A stretch of DNA of 64,000 nucleotides, from NCBI GenBank assembly GCA_025403435.1, contig CM046345.1, forward strand, positions 16,658,160 to 16,722,159, given 5' to 3'. The stretch comes from Artocarpus heterophyllus (taxonomy: Eukaryota > Streptophyta > Magnoliopsida > Rosales > Moraceae). Below the pieces are notes generated by a model. It ran no database searches. It worked only from the letters and a program-made list of their open reading frames with translations, and was not told the DNA's origin. A program made the position numbers and the translations under genes. Shown here one piece after another: positions 12,183 through 24,700 of this stretch (position 1 is the stretch's first letter; each line of letters opens with the position of its first letter).

Positions 12183-12430
12183 CACTACTATATGCAAGAG
12201 ATTAAAACCGTCGTCTAAGGTTTAAATGATGGTCACGTAAACCATTGTCTAATTGACAGACGTAATATGTCTGGACATCAGGTGACGGTTAATAACAGTT
12301 ATCTAATGTTCATCTGGACCAGTAAAGACACTAAAGGTTTGAGAATAGACGATGGTTTTTCAGTAAACTGTAGTCTAATATGAACTTTAGATGACGTTTT
12401 ATTTAAAAAAACATGTTGTACAATACCGAT

Positions 12431-13054
12431 TAAGCGACAAAGTGGCTAACTTTATTTTTTTTTTTACCCATGGGTGGCCTTCCTATATTCCATTTGTTTT
12501 TATTGGCCTCATAATTCACTAATAACATAAATTAGAAAACATATACAAAATTTCAATTAAAGAAAACATATACAAAATAATATAACATGACATATATATA
12601 AATGTTAAATAATTAGTTTGTAATGAATTGTTGTATAAAGCTTGCCTATGCTTCCATCAACTCACTCAAATGATCATTTGTATAAAAATCTAGGTTTGTG
12701 AGGACTTATGGCCTCCCATTCATTATAATATCTCTCATGTACCTTAATACAAAATAGCCACATTCTTTGCCTCCTTGTTGTAGGGGTATAGTCCAAAAAG
12801 AACATAGAAATAATTTAATAGTTTAAATAATAATAATTGCATTTTCAATTACAACTATATTTATACTTGAATGCTTACTTTTTGTGGTTTTATTAATCTA
12901 ATGTTTTCATATGGCTTACTAAATATACTTTGGAAGTTGTCTTTAATTTCCACATATTTAAGGCCCGAAATTCAATTTGTTAAAGTTACAATAAGTCAAA
13001 AGATAATTTAGCTAGCAATAATAAATTATATAGTTAACAATAATACACTTACAA
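12431..13054. other. CACTA interior without a clear frame
   Basis: AT-rich sequence between the subterminal repeats and the Ulp1-like remnant. It may hold decayed coding sequence on the minus strand (12640-12990), but no motif could be read with confidence. Confidence 0.35.
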
Positions 13055-13267
13055 TTAAATCATTTGGCTGAAGTCAGAGCATGCTAGTTGGCCAAGTTGA
13101 TCAAACCATGAAACCCGATCTTTTTTAGGGAGAAAGAGGGCTAATATCCAAGGACCTCCATCTTGATATGGAATGAAGTAGTACTTGTTAGCTTCTGCCT
13201 TTGTCCAAAAATTCATAAAGCAAATTTGCTCATTCTTGCATCGAAAGCTCAAAAGTGTTGAGCACAT
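13055..13267 (-). pseudogene. Ulp1/C48-like protease fragment carried by the CACTA element
   Basis: The frame contains IPYQDGGPWILALFLPKKDRV then WFDQLGQL. The pattern 'P-Y-x-x-G-x-W-x-L-x-L-x-x-P-K-x-x-x-V-x-W-F-D-x-L' is the block around the catalytic His/Asp region of Ulp1-like SUMO proteases found in plant CACTA and Mutator-like elements. The position expected to be His (GGHW) is Pro here. Flanking domain blocks are missing, so it is a remnant. Confidence 0.6.
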
Positions 13268-13387
13268 AAAAAGTGATGCACGGGGTGATGAAGCTGTACA
13301 AGTTAAGCAATTAGCATCTTTGCAATATTGCCATTACAAAATGCAAAAAAAAAAAAAGAATATTGTTAGACGACAACAAGTAACAAG

Positions 13388-13834
13388 TTAAAAAATATAG
13401 ATATAGTTAAATATAGTTAAATACTTAATGTATGCTATAATTATAATTATGCTGGAGGTGTCCATGGAATTCTTCAAACAACTATACAAGTGTGCCATGT
13501 TTGAAGGTAATTCTTCCAAACCTTCCATTGGTCTCCATTTGTTGCTTCTTGAATCCTTCAGTTTCTTTAGAGGACCTCCCTTGATTGGCTCATCGATAAG
13601 ACCCATGGGCTCTTTGCTTGAACGATAGGGTCGGTCAATCAGAGTATTGCCTATTTGAGTTAATGAACCCATTTGAATCCTGGACTTGGGCCAGGCAACA
13701 AATCCTCCGAGAGTATCACTCATGACCTTATTTTCCTCAATTAGGAAAGGTAAAGGCATGTCACTCATATAACAAACTTGAATTGTTACGTGCATGTTAC
13801 CTTCCCCAACTGTCCTATAATGAATCATTTGCAT
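13388..13834 (-). pseudogene. CACTA-associated protein fragment (DUF8039-like), split by the gypsy insertion
   Basis: The frame runs from the gypsy insertion site leftwards. It contains GEGNMHVTIQVCY, DMPLPFLIEENKVMSDTLGG and GGFVAWPKSRI. A 'LGxxVAWPK' block after a short beta-rich region is characteristic of the DUF8039-type segment that precedes the Ulp1 region in plant CACTA-borne proteins. Its upstream part resumes on the far side of the gypsy element at 24787. The last 15 residues are low complexity and probably not coding. Confidence 0.6.
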
Positions 13835-13837
13835 GGT

Positions 13838-13842
13838 GAGAG
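13838..13842. repeat. target site duplication GAGAG, left copy
   Basis: GAGAG directly precedes the TGTAACG start of the 5' LTR. The identical five bases follow the 3' LTR at 24782-24786. Confidence 0.9.
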
Positions 13843-16800
13843 TGTAACGCTCGCCTAATTCATGTAACGAACCATGTTAAGTTAGTAACGTTAATAAAGA
13901 ATGTTATTAATAAATAACGTTATATGATATGATATGTGATGTGCATGTTACTAACTTTTTATGTCAAGTTTTGTGACAGGTGACGACCGCATGAGATCGT
14001 TGTGCTCTAGTATTCATGTGAAATTCTAAGCATATGTTTATTTATGATGCAATATATGATTATTTATGATGCAATGATGTATGAATGTTTTATGTTATGA
14101 CATTTAATGACAGATCGGCAGGCCAAACTTTTAAGCTCGGCAGGCCAAACTTCTTGCCCGAGAACGGTAGGCCGAAGAACCCCACCGGCAGGCCGAACTT
14201 GCTGGAACCGACAGGCCGAAGGGGAAAAACCGGCAAGTCGAACACGGCTGACAAGCAGTCAGCAGAAATTTCTCCAAAATTATGGCTAAGTTAATTACAT
14301 TAATTGGGAGAATTAATGTGATTAATTGGCATAATAATGGAATGTGTTTATCGGTTAAGGAAATTAAAGGATTTGACTTGTATTAATTTGTATTATTTTA
14401 AGAGGTTTTCTATTTTAAGAGGGCAAATTATGGTAGGATTGATGAAGTGATTTGACTTTCCTTTTCTTTCTCTTCTTTCCTTCCACACCAACAGCCCTTA
14501 ACAGTCAGAATTTTCTGACTTAATGAAGGGAATTGAATTCCCATAATGGTGTTTATTACGTTAAAAAAATTTTAACGTTTCTTTTTTTTATTATTTTCTC
14601 TCCTCTCACGTTTTTTTCTCTCTCATAAATTTCTGAGACGTACTTTCATTTATGTTCCTCTTCTCTTCCTCACGAAATATCTCTCTCTTCCACGAAAATT
14701 TTCTGAGTATATTGAAAGAAAAAGGTCTTGTTTCGTTGATTGAAATCAAGGGGTTTTAAGAAGATATTTCCAGGTATGAATTCGATTTTTTGTTATTTTT
14801 GAAAAGAAATTCTTCTCCTCGTTAGGTATTATATTTTGTCTCGACCTTTTTTTTTATATGATGTTATGTATATGTTATGTGATGTTTTTTTTTTAAGTTT
14901 CATGTCATTTCCATGTTTTAATGAAAAATGATATTTCTGTCTTCTACCCCTCACACTAAAATGTTACTGTTTAATTTTGATGAATAAAATGTAATGGTCA
15001 TTCAAGGGGTAAATATGATGTTTTCATGAAAAGTTATTAAAATATGCGTATGTATGAGTATGTATGATGAATGTATTCTATGATTTTGAAATGTGTTGAT
15101 AATGATGTTTTTGGGATATTGTTTTATTAAACATTTTATGTATTTGCATGATTTTATGATAATAAAATGATTTTATGCATGAAAATATGATGATTGTATG
15201 GAGTTTTAAAGTTAATATATGTGTTTTAAATTATTAGAAAATGTTTTTCAAAAAGATTTTCATGTTTACAATGTATGAAATGTTTTGATTTTTAAGGAAG
15301 CATGTTATGAATAGCGTTTACATGTTTTGATGATAATTTTATGATGATGATTATGGATTATGTCTGAAATGTGATGAATGTATACATGAGTATATTATGA
15401 ATGAATATTGTATGCATGGATGTTTTATGATATGTATTAATTTTCATTGCATCTTTAAATGAAAAATGGCATGAACACTCAAGAAGCGAGCACTACGAGA
15501 CCGCGGCGTCGTCACCAAATCACGTTAAGGTTAAGTAAGCTATCGTTAAGGTAAGTACATTCTCACCTGCAACATGACACATGTTTTTACAAGGTTTGAT
15601 GATATGTTTACAAGGATATTCATGATGATTTTATGATGATTTTTCCTTAGAGGATTTATTATGAAAGATTTTCATGATTTTAAAGACATGCATGTATGAT
15701 GGTGACATGTTTCAAAGGATGAAAAGTATGTATATATGTATCACCTAATAAGTGTTGCACACCCAATGTTATAAAATGTTATCTTATGATGTCATGTTTG
15801 GTTTGGGATTAGCTACCCTTCTCATCTCATGACGGCGCGCCTATGATGATGTTTATGGTGCAACACTTGGGCCCTTAAGATAAAATGGAATAAGTTTTAA
15901 AATGGTCAACGTTATGAAATTGTGCTTAAGGCACTTTTATGATATGATGAAAATGATGATAATGATGATGTTTATGAAATGTTTTAAATCATGAGAATAT
16001 ATATACTTACTAAGCATTAGCTTAATAATGTTTTATGTCATGTTGCAGATAAGGGTAGGAGAATCATGGAATAGGTGGAGGACATGGGAAGGCGTGTGAG
16101 CAACATGAACGATGAATTGTAACCAGAAGCACGCCAAGAAAATGATTTTATGATTTAATCAAGTTTTATAAATATTTTTGAACATGTTTTTTGGTGTTAA
16201 GTTTTTAAGAATACTTATATTATGGTTTTATAAGTTATTTTTATCATTTCTTATGAATTATGAACTTCCACTATAATTTTACGTAAAGTTGGTATGTTTA
16301 AAATTAAGTTTTCCAAAGAAATTTGGTCTCGGACGGCCTGCCGAACTCTCTGGCCGACCTGCCGAAGACCAGAAGTTTGGCCTGCCGATTGAATTTTCTG
16401 GCCTGCCGAACATGGAAGAATTTTTTAATCCGATTTGCAAAGCCTCTGCCGGCTTGTCGGTAGAGGGAACTCCGGCCTGCTGATGATGTTCAGCCTGCCG
16501 AAGTCCCAAGTTCAGACTGCCGAACTGTGGGAACAAATGGATTTCAAAGGATGAGATGGTCAAAGAGTTTAATGTGATATTTTTATAAATCCTGATTTTA
16601 CAATTTGATAAACCTATATTATTAAACAAGTTTATAATTAATTTAAGTATAATTGAGTAAATTATGATATGGAATAAATTAAATAATGATTTTTGAAACA
16701 ATGTTAAGTTTTTTTTTTAAAAAAAAAACGTATGAATGGATTCTGGTATTGTAAGTTTAAGTACTCTTAAAATCTATAGTAACGATTAAGTTTGATATTA

Positions 16801-16879
16801 TTTATAAGTTTAAGGTTTAAGCATGTACGAATGTAAGTATGTAACGGCATCTATGACGTCCGAATTAAGGGGCGTTTCA
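13843..16879 (+). repeat. 5' LTR of the gypsy element (3037 bp)
   Basis: It starts TGTAACGCTCGCC and ends GGGGCGTTTCA. It contains two clusters of the TTCGGC-NN-GCCGAA palindrome: 14115-14245 in one orientation and 16329-16526 in the other. Short frames at 14085-14294 and 16279-16701 are translations of those clusters, not genes. Confidence 0.9.
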
Positions 16880-16884
16880 AGCTT

Positions 16885-16896
16885 TGGTATCAGAGC
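16885..16896 (+). other. primer-binding site for initiator tRNA-Met (gypsy element)
   Basis: TGGTATCAGAGC lies five bases after the LTR end, the usual plant gypsy arrangement. Confidence 0.9.
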
Positions 16897-17093
16897 GATC
16901 TTCTGATTACAATTCATATCACCACACGTCAATCCAAGTCCTCCAAGTAAGTGTGTTATTAAGTTAGATGTACTGATGCAAGTATGATGATAAGATTAAG
17001 GTTTGAATGTCTAATGAATAACGACTTAATAGTGAAAACCTGTCTCATAAATGGAAGATTATTTCTAAGTCCTAATTATTTTAGGAAATTACG

Positions 17094-17942
17094 ATGGACG
17101 GCCATAGAAGAATGCAGACCCATACCCAGACCAACGAGAGACTTATGACGATGATCACTAAATTGCAAAGGCAGTTGGAGGATCAACGAAGGGAGATTGC
17201 TGCATTAAGGGCCAACGGCCAGAATGGTGAACAGCGAGGCAACGATGTGCCTTATCCTCCTCCTCTATAGCCACAAGTAAACAAAGTCCCAGCTCCTGCT
17301 GCTAAACCAAGAGCAGCCTATCAGGAACCTCTTCTGGTCAGATGGAAGAGAGTCAAGCCAGCTGACTTTGAGGGTTCAAAGGACCCGAGAGGGTTCAAAG
17401 GACCCGATAGTCGCTCAGGGATGGTTAAAGATGATCGAAGCCACTTAAAGACTCATGGATTTCACGGACAATGAGAAGGTCCTATGTGCCTCATACTGCC
17501 TTACCATGGAGGCCAGAATTTGGTGGGATGGCATTGAACAGAGCAGAAATGTTGAAGAGATGTCATGGGCTGACTTTGTACACGAGTTTAACACGAAGTT
17601 CTTCCACATGAATGTCACGAGGAAGCATTATGAGGAGTTTGAAAGCCTACGCCAAGGGGATATGACAGTCACTGATGTGGTGACAAAATTTGACCAGCTT
17701 GCTCGCCTATGCCCAGGGATGGTTATGCACAAAGATGAAAGGGTCAGAAGGTTGATCAGGGCCCTTAGACCAGACATTGCTGCAATTGTTGATGGGGCTA
17801 GTCTGCCAAGGACCCAAGAACAGGTTGTCATGAGGGCCCAACGTGTTGAGTTCCATTTGTCAAAGTTAAGAAGGAATCAGTCTCAGCCCAACCAGCAAGC
17901 CAACAATGTCAACAACCAGAACCGTCCTCCTTACAGGAACAA

Positions 17943-17975
<33 letters not shown>

Positions 17976-18231
17976 GAACTGGAGGAACAATAAGAGGAAG
18001 GGTAATCCTCAACAACAGCAGGGCCAAGACAACAAAAGGCACAATGATGGTCAGCGCAACAATAATGACAGGCGATTCCAACCATGTGCCAAATGTGGAA
18101 AGAAACATCCAGGGGAATGCCGATTGGGGACCAACCAATGTTTCATATGTGGGCGTGAAGACCACTTCGTAAAGAATTGCCCCAAACTGATGAATGCCAA
18201 TGCCCCGCAGAGACCTCCTCCTCAAGCCTAG
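17094..18231 (+). pseudogene. gag of the gypsy element (broken in its N-terminal third)
   Basis: It begins ATGGACGGCCATAGAAG at 17094, with a coiled-coil-like start (KLQRQLEDQRREIAAL). It meets a TAG at 17268-17270. A perfect 19-base tandem duplication at about 17369-17406 then shifts the frame, and a TAA lies just before 17455. From 17455 to 18231 it is open for 258 codons: the retrotransposon gag core (EARIWWDGIEQ, FNTKFFHMNVTRKHYEEFESLRQGD), an Asn/Gln-rich linker, then CAKCGKKHPGEC and a CX2CX4HX4C zinc knuckle, CFICGREDHFVKNC. It forms the nucleocapsid-like shell in intact relatives. Confidence 0.88.
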
Positions 18232-18240
18232 TTGCATTAG

Positions 18241-20016
18241 ATGCAAGCCTCCCTTGAAGGGCCACTAATTAGTCAAGGGAGACTTGAAGCCCCATCGACA
18301 AACGCCCGAATCTATGCCATGACAAAAGAACAAGTGGCTGCTGAAGCCTCCAATGTGGTCACAGGTCAGATAACAAGCTTATGTAATGATGTTTATGTTC
18401 TTTTTGATACGGGTGCCACACATTCTTTTGTATCTATGTCACATGCTAAGAAGCTAGGGGTTCGTTTAGAGCCAATGAGACAGGGATTCACTATGACACT
18501 ACCCTCCGGGGAAGTGATATTATCCACGCATTGTTTGCGTAAAGTACCCCTATGGATTTCTGATAGGAAACTTTTCATCGGCCTCATTGTGATCGACATG
18601 CATGACTATGACATGATTCTTGGGATGGATTTCCTAAGTAAGTATAATGCCTCGATCGAATGCCGGAAACGAAAGGTGATCTTCCATCCTGAAGGTGATC
18701 AGAAATTCGTTTATGTTGGTGAGACCAGAAAGAAACCCCACATATTTTTATCGGCAACGAAAGCAAGGAAGCTTTTGGCAAGTGGTTGCATGGGCTATCT
18801 GGCGAACGTTATAGACAAAAGCCAAGAAGGAAAGACAAGAATTGAAGATGTGCATGTTGTTCGTGAATATAAAGATGTGTTTCCTGATGACTTAACGAGT
18901 CTACCGCCAGAAAGAGAAGTTGAATTCGAGATTGAGCTCGCTCCAGGCACCGAACCAATCTCTAAAGCACCTTACAGAATGGCCCCGGAAGAATTAAAGG
19001 AGCTTCACACGCAATTAAAGGAGCTATTGGACAAGGGATTTATCAAGCCAAGTCACTCACCATGGGGTGCTCCAGTTTTATTCGTGAAGAAGAAGGATGG
19101 TACTATGAGACTCTGCATCGACTACAGAGAACTAAACAAGGTGACAATCAAGAACAAGTATCCGTTGCCTCGAATTGATGATTTGTTTGATCAGCTCAAG
19201 GGTGCATCGGTGTTCTCCAAGATTGATCTACGATCAGGGTATCACCAGTTGAAGATTAAAGAAGGAGATATCCCCAAGACTGCTTTCAGGTCGAGGTATG
19301 GTCACCATAAATTTATGGTTATGCCTTTCGGTCTGACGAATGCACCTGTAGCTTTTATGGATTTGATGAACAGGGTATTCAGGGATTTCCTCGATAAATT
19401 TGTTGTTGTATTTATTGACGATATTCTTGTCCACTCGAAGAATCAGGAAGAGCATGAAGAGCATTTAAGGATTGTGCTGGAGACTTTAAGAAGACACCAG
19501 CTACATGCTAAGTTCTCCAAATGCGAGTTTTGGCTTAATGAAGTGTCATTTCTAGGGCATGTTATTTCAAAGGATGGGATTATGGTGGACCCTGCTAAGG
19601 TAGAAGCTGTACTCAATTGGAAGCAACCAATGAATGCAAGTGAAATAAGGAGCTTCTTGGGTCTAGCAGGTTACTATCGGAGATTTGTAGAAGATTTCTC
19701 CAAGATAGCAGCTCCACTCACGAACTTGACTCGCAAAGGAAAGAAGTATGAATGGACGGATGCATGTGAAAAGAGTTTTCAAGAACTGAAGAAAAGATTA
19801 ACGACGGCTCCTGTATTGGCAATTCCTGAGGGTAATGATGGGTTCGTAATCCACAGTGATGCATCCAAGATGGGCCTAGGAGCTGTATTGATGCAGAATG
19901 AAAAGGTGATTGCTTATGCTTCAAGACAACTGAAGGAATATGAAAAGAACTATCCTACTCATGATCTCGAGTTAGCAGTAGTTGTTTTTGTATTGAAGAT
20001 ATGGAGACACTATTAA
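18241..20016 (+). pseudogene. pol of the gypsy element: protease, reverse transcriptase and start of RNase H, ends at a premature stop
   Basis: This 591-codon frame begins nine bases after the gag stop. The aspartic protease motif [12 protein letters not shown] is at about 18400. RT blocks follow in order: [33 protein letters not shown] and the catalytic FIDDILVHS at about 19411. The connection block [16 protein letters not shown] and RNase H text ([15 protein letters not shown]) follow. RNase H is cut at WRHY by TAA; the homologous reading continues in the same frame to a second TAA at 20025-20027. The RT itself looks complete. Confidence 0.92.
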
Positions 20017-20604
20017 TATGGGGTCTAATGTAAGATCTTCACTGATCATCAAAGTCTAAAGTACTTCTTCACGCAAAGAGACCTGAACATGAGACAACGA
20101 AGATGGCTAGAGTTGGTAAAGGATTATGATTGTGAAATCCTTTATCATCCTGGTAAAGCTAACCGAGTAGCTAATGCTTTAAGTAGGAAGTCTGTTGCCA
20201 CGTTGACGTCTATGCAAGCAATGTCTCCACCTTTATGGAAGGAAATTCTAAACTTTGGTTTAGAACTTATAGCAGGCCAGCTATTAGCACTCTCTCTTGC
20301 TCCGACGATGTATGATGAAATTCGGAGTAAGCAAGATGATGACGTAAGCCTTGTAAGAATCAAGCAAGAAATGAAAGAAGAAAAATGTCAAGAGTTTTGT
20401 ATTGCGGATAACGGAACTCTGTGCCTTAAGGACCGTTTATGTGTTCCCGATGTTGATGATTTAAGGGAAAGGATCTTGGTAGAAATTCATGACACTCCTT
20501 ACTCTATTCATCCAGGTGCAACGAAGATGTATAATGATCTAAAGGGTAACTTCTGGTGGTTTGGAATGAAACGTGATGTTGCAAAGTATGTGAACAGCAA
20601 GTAA
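20017..20604 (+). pseudogene. end of RNase H and integrase zinc-binding region of the gypsy element
   Basis: After two stops within 20014-20027 the same reading continues ([20 protein letters not shown]) and is open as a 171-codon frame from 20089. It holds the [15 protein letters not shown] end of RNase H and a linker. The two histidines of the integrase HHCC domain follow (H at EIHDTPY and [12 protein letters not shown]), with [14 protein letters not shown]. The text then jumps to a stop where the two cysteines of HHCC should be, so a small deletion appears to have removed the second metal-binding pair. Confidence 0.85.
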
Positions 20605-21735
20605 AGGCTGAACACCAGAGACATAGTGGTGAACTGCAGTCTATCCAAATACCGGAATGGAAATGGGAAGAAATAACAATGGATTTCATTACCGGCTTAC
20701 CCAGAACTACGAACGGTTATGACACAATTTGGGTAGTTGTGGATCGACTGACGAAGACGGCGCATTTCATTCCTATCAAGATCACTCACTCGATGGAATG
20801 GTTAGCAGAACTTTATGTTAAGGAGATTGTATGACTACAGGGGATTCCCAAGTCAATTATCTCAGATCGTGATGGCAGGTTCACATCTAAGTTTTAGAAA
20901 AGTGTCCAGACTGCAATGGGAAACCAGGCTTCATTTCAGTACGGCTTTTCATCCTCAGACTGATGGCCAAACAGAGAGGACAAACTTGATTCTAGAAGAT
21001 ATGCTACGGGCTTGTTCTCTCGATTATAAGACCAGATGGTGTAAAATGTTGCCATTAGCAGAGTTTGCTTACAACAACAGCTTCCAGGCGACAATTGGAA
21101 TGGCACCATATGAAGTGCTATATGGACGAAAATGCAGGTCGCCTATATGTTGGCATGAAGCTGGTGAAAAGAAATTGATGGAAAGTGTAGATGCTGAAAG
21201 AACCGACTTTGTGAATGAAACGTCTGGGATGATAAAGTTGATAAGAAGAAGGATAGAGACCGCTCAAAGCCATCAAAAGAGTTATGCTGACAAAAGAAGA
21301 AGACCTTTAGAGTTCGCTGTAGGCGAATATGTGTTCTTGAAAGTTGCACCAATGAAAGGAGTTATGAGGTTTGGGAAGAAAAGCAAATTAAGTCCAAGAT
21401 TCATCGGTCCTTATGAAATTGTTAAACGAATAGGCAAAGTAGCTTATCAGCTAAAGTTGCCTTCTGAAATGTCTGCAATGCACGATGTATTTCATGTCTC
21501 CATGCTCAAGAAGTATGTTCCAGACCCTACGCATGTGATTGAGCCACAAGTGATCGAGATACAAGAAGATTTAAGTTATGAAGAAAAGCCAATGAAGATA
21601 CTCGATCGAAAAACCAAGACTTTGAGGAATAAAGAAATTCCATTGGTCAAGGTGTTATGGCGAAATCAACAAGTTGAAGAAGCTACATGGGAACGTGAAG
21701 ATGACATGAAAATTATGTATCCGCATTTAATCTAA
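20605..21735 (+). pseudogene. integrase core and chromodomain-like C-terminus of the gypsy element
   Basis: Between 20640 and 20830 another frame holds the first catalytic region (ITMDFITGLPR, WVVVDRLTKTAHF). A frameshift near 20830 follows. From about 20930 a long frame runs to 21735: FSTAFHPQTDGQTERTN with the catalytic Glu region, EFAYNNSFQATIGMAPYE, the GPYEIVKRIGKVAYQL module, HDVFHVSMLKKYVPDP, and a C-terminal VKVLWRNQQVEEATWERED. The last is the chromodomain-like block that targets chromoviruses to chromatin. Confidence 0.88.
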
Positions 21736-21757
21736 GTTTCGAGGATGAAACTTTTAT

Positions 21758-21771
21758 AAGGTGGGGAGAAT
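21758..21771 (+). other. polypurine tract of the gypsy element
   Basis: AAGGTGGGGAGAAT directly precedes the 3' LTR start, as required for plus-strand priming. Confidence 0.8.
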
Positions 21772-24700
21772 TGTAATGCCCGCCTAATTAATGTAACGAA
21801 CCACGTTAAGTTAGTAACGTTAATAAGGAATGTTATTAATAAATAACGTTATATGATATGATATGTGATGTGCATGTTACTAACTTTTTATGTCAAGTTT
21901 TGTGACAGGAGACGACCGCATTGGATCGTTGTGCTCTAGTGTTCATGTGAAATTCTAAGCATATGTTTATTTATGACGCAATATATGATTATTTATGATG
22001 CAATGATGTATGAATATTTTATGTTATGACATTTAATGACAGATCGGCAGGCCGAACTTCTTGCCCGAGAACGGCAGGCCGAAGAACCCTACTGGCAGGC
22101 TGAACTTGCTGGAACCAGCAGGCCGAAAGGGAAAAACCGGCAGGCCGAACACGGCTGACAAGCAGTCAGCAGAAATTTCTTCAAAATTATGGCTGAGTTA
22201 ATTACATTAATTGGGATAATTAATGTGATTAATTGGCATAATAATAGAATGTTTTTATCGGTTAAGGAAATTAAAGGATTTGACATGTATTAATTTGTAT
22301 TATTTTAAGAGGTTTCCTATTTTAAGAGGGTAAATTATGGTAGGATTGATGAAGTGATTTGACTTTCCTTTTCTTTCTCTTCTTTCCTTCCACACCAACA
22401 GCCCTTAACAGTTAGAATTTTCTGACTTAATGAAGGGAATTGAATTTTCATAATGGTGTTTATTACGTTAAAAAAAATTTAACGTTTCTTTTTTTTATTA
22501 TTTTCTCTCCTCTCATGTTTTTTTCTCTCTCAAAAATTTCTGAGACGTACTTTCATTTCTCTTCCTCTTCTCTTCCTCACGAAATCTCTCTCTCGTCCAC
22601 GAAAATTTTCTGAGTATATTGAAAGAAAAAGGTCTTGTTTCGCTGATTGAAATCAAGGGGTTTTAAGAAGATATTTCCATGTATGAATTTGATTTTTTGT
22701 TATTTTTGAAAAGAAATTCTTCTCCTCATTAGGTATTATATTTTGTCTCGACGTTTTTTTATATGATGTTATGTATATGTTATGTGATGTTTTTTTTAAG
22801 TTTCATGTCATTTCAATGTTTTAATGAAAAATGCTATTTCTGTCTTCTACCCCTCACAGTAAAATGTTACTGTTTAATTTTGATGAATAAAATGTAATGT
22901 TCATTCAAGGGGTAAATATGATGTTTTTATGAAAAGTTGTTAAAATATGCGTATGTATGAGTATGTATGATGAATGTATTCTATGATTTTGAAATGTGTT
23001 GATAATGATGTTTTTGGGATATTGTTTTATTAAACGTTTTATGTATTTGCATGATTTTATGCAAGATAATATGATAATTGTATGGAGTTTTAAAGTTAAT
23101 ATATGTGTTTTAAATTATTTGAAAATGTTTTTCAAAAAGATTTTCATGTTTACAATGTATGAAATGTTTTGATTTTTAAGGAAGCATGTTATGAATAGCG
23201 TTTACATGTTTTGATGATAATTTTATGATGATGATTATGGGTTATGTCTGAAATGTGATGAATGTATACATGTGTATATTATGAATGAATATTGTATGCA
23301 TGGATGTTTTATGATATGTATTAATTTTCATTGCATCTTTAAATGAAAAATGGCATGAACACTTAAGAAGCGAGCACTACGAGATCGCGGCATCGTCACC
23401 AAATCACGTTAAGGTTAAGTAAGCTATCGTTAAGGTAAGTACATTCTCACCTGCAACATGACACATGTTTTTACAAGGTTTGATGATATGTTTACAAGGA
23501 TATTCATGATGATTTTATGATGATTTTTCCTTAGAGGATTTCTTATGAAAGATTTTCATGATTTTAAAGACATGCATGTATGATGGTGACATGTTTCAAA
23601 GGATGAAAAGTATGTATATATGTATCACCTAATAAGTGTTGCACACCCAATGTTATGAAATGTTATGTTATGATGTCATGTTTGGTTTAGGATTAACTAC
23701 CCTTCTCCTCTCATGACGGCGCGCCTATGATGATGTTTATGGTGCAACACTTGGACCCTTAAGATAAAATGGAATAAGTTTTAAAATGGTCAATGTTATG
23801 AAAGATATGTTCTATGAAATTGTGCTTAAGGAACTTTTATGATATGATGAAAATGATGATAATGATGATGTTTATGAAATGTTTTAAATCGTGAGAATAT
23901 ATGTACTTACTAAGCATTAGCTTAATAATGTTTTATGTCATGTTGTAGATAAGGGTAAGAGAATCATGGAATAGGTGGAGGACATGGGAAGGCGTGTGAG
24001 CAACATGAACGATGAATTGTAACCAAAAGCACGCCAAGAAAATGATTTTATGATTTAATCAAGTTTTATATATATTTTTGAACATGTTTTTTGGTGTTAA
24101 GTTTTTAAGAATACTTATATTATGGTTTTATAAGTTATTTTATCATTTTCTTATGAATTATGAACTTCCGCTATAATTTTACGTAAAGTTGGTATGTTTA
24201 AAATTAAGTTTTCCAAAGGAATTTGGTCTCGGACGGCCTGCCAAACTCTGTGACCGACCTGCCGAAGACCAGAAGTTCGGCCTGCCGATTGAATTTTCTG
24301 GCCTGCCGAACATGGAAGAATTTTTTAATCCGATTTACAAAGCCTCTGCCGGCTTGCCGATAGAGGGAACTCCGGCCTGCCGATGATGTTCGGCCTGCCG
24401 AAGTCCCAAGTTCGGCCTGCCGAACTGTGGGAACAAATCGATTTCAAAGGATGAGATGGTCAAAGAGTTTAATGTGATATTTTTATAAGTCCTGATTTTA
24501 CAATTTGATAAACCTATATTATTAAACAAGTTTCTGATTAATTTAAGTATAATTGAGTAAATTATGATATGGAATAAATTAAATAATGATTTTCGAAACA
24601 ATGTTAAGTTTTTTTTTTTGTTAAAAAAAACGTATGAATGGATCCTGGTATTGTAAGTTTAAGTACTCTTAAAATCTATAGTAACGATTAAGTTTGATAT

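Noticed and set aside
14085..14294. Overlapping plus-strand frames that translate to repetitive Gly/Arg/Pro peptides
   Set aside because: They are translations of the GC-rich palindrome cluster in the gypsy LTR; similar frames recur at 16279-16701, 24189-24601 and 57455-57782 for the same reason.
17906..18172. Second frame over the gag linker, Thr-rich
   Set aside because: Shadow of the Asn/Gln codon-repeat linker of gag; gag itself is clearly the coding frame.
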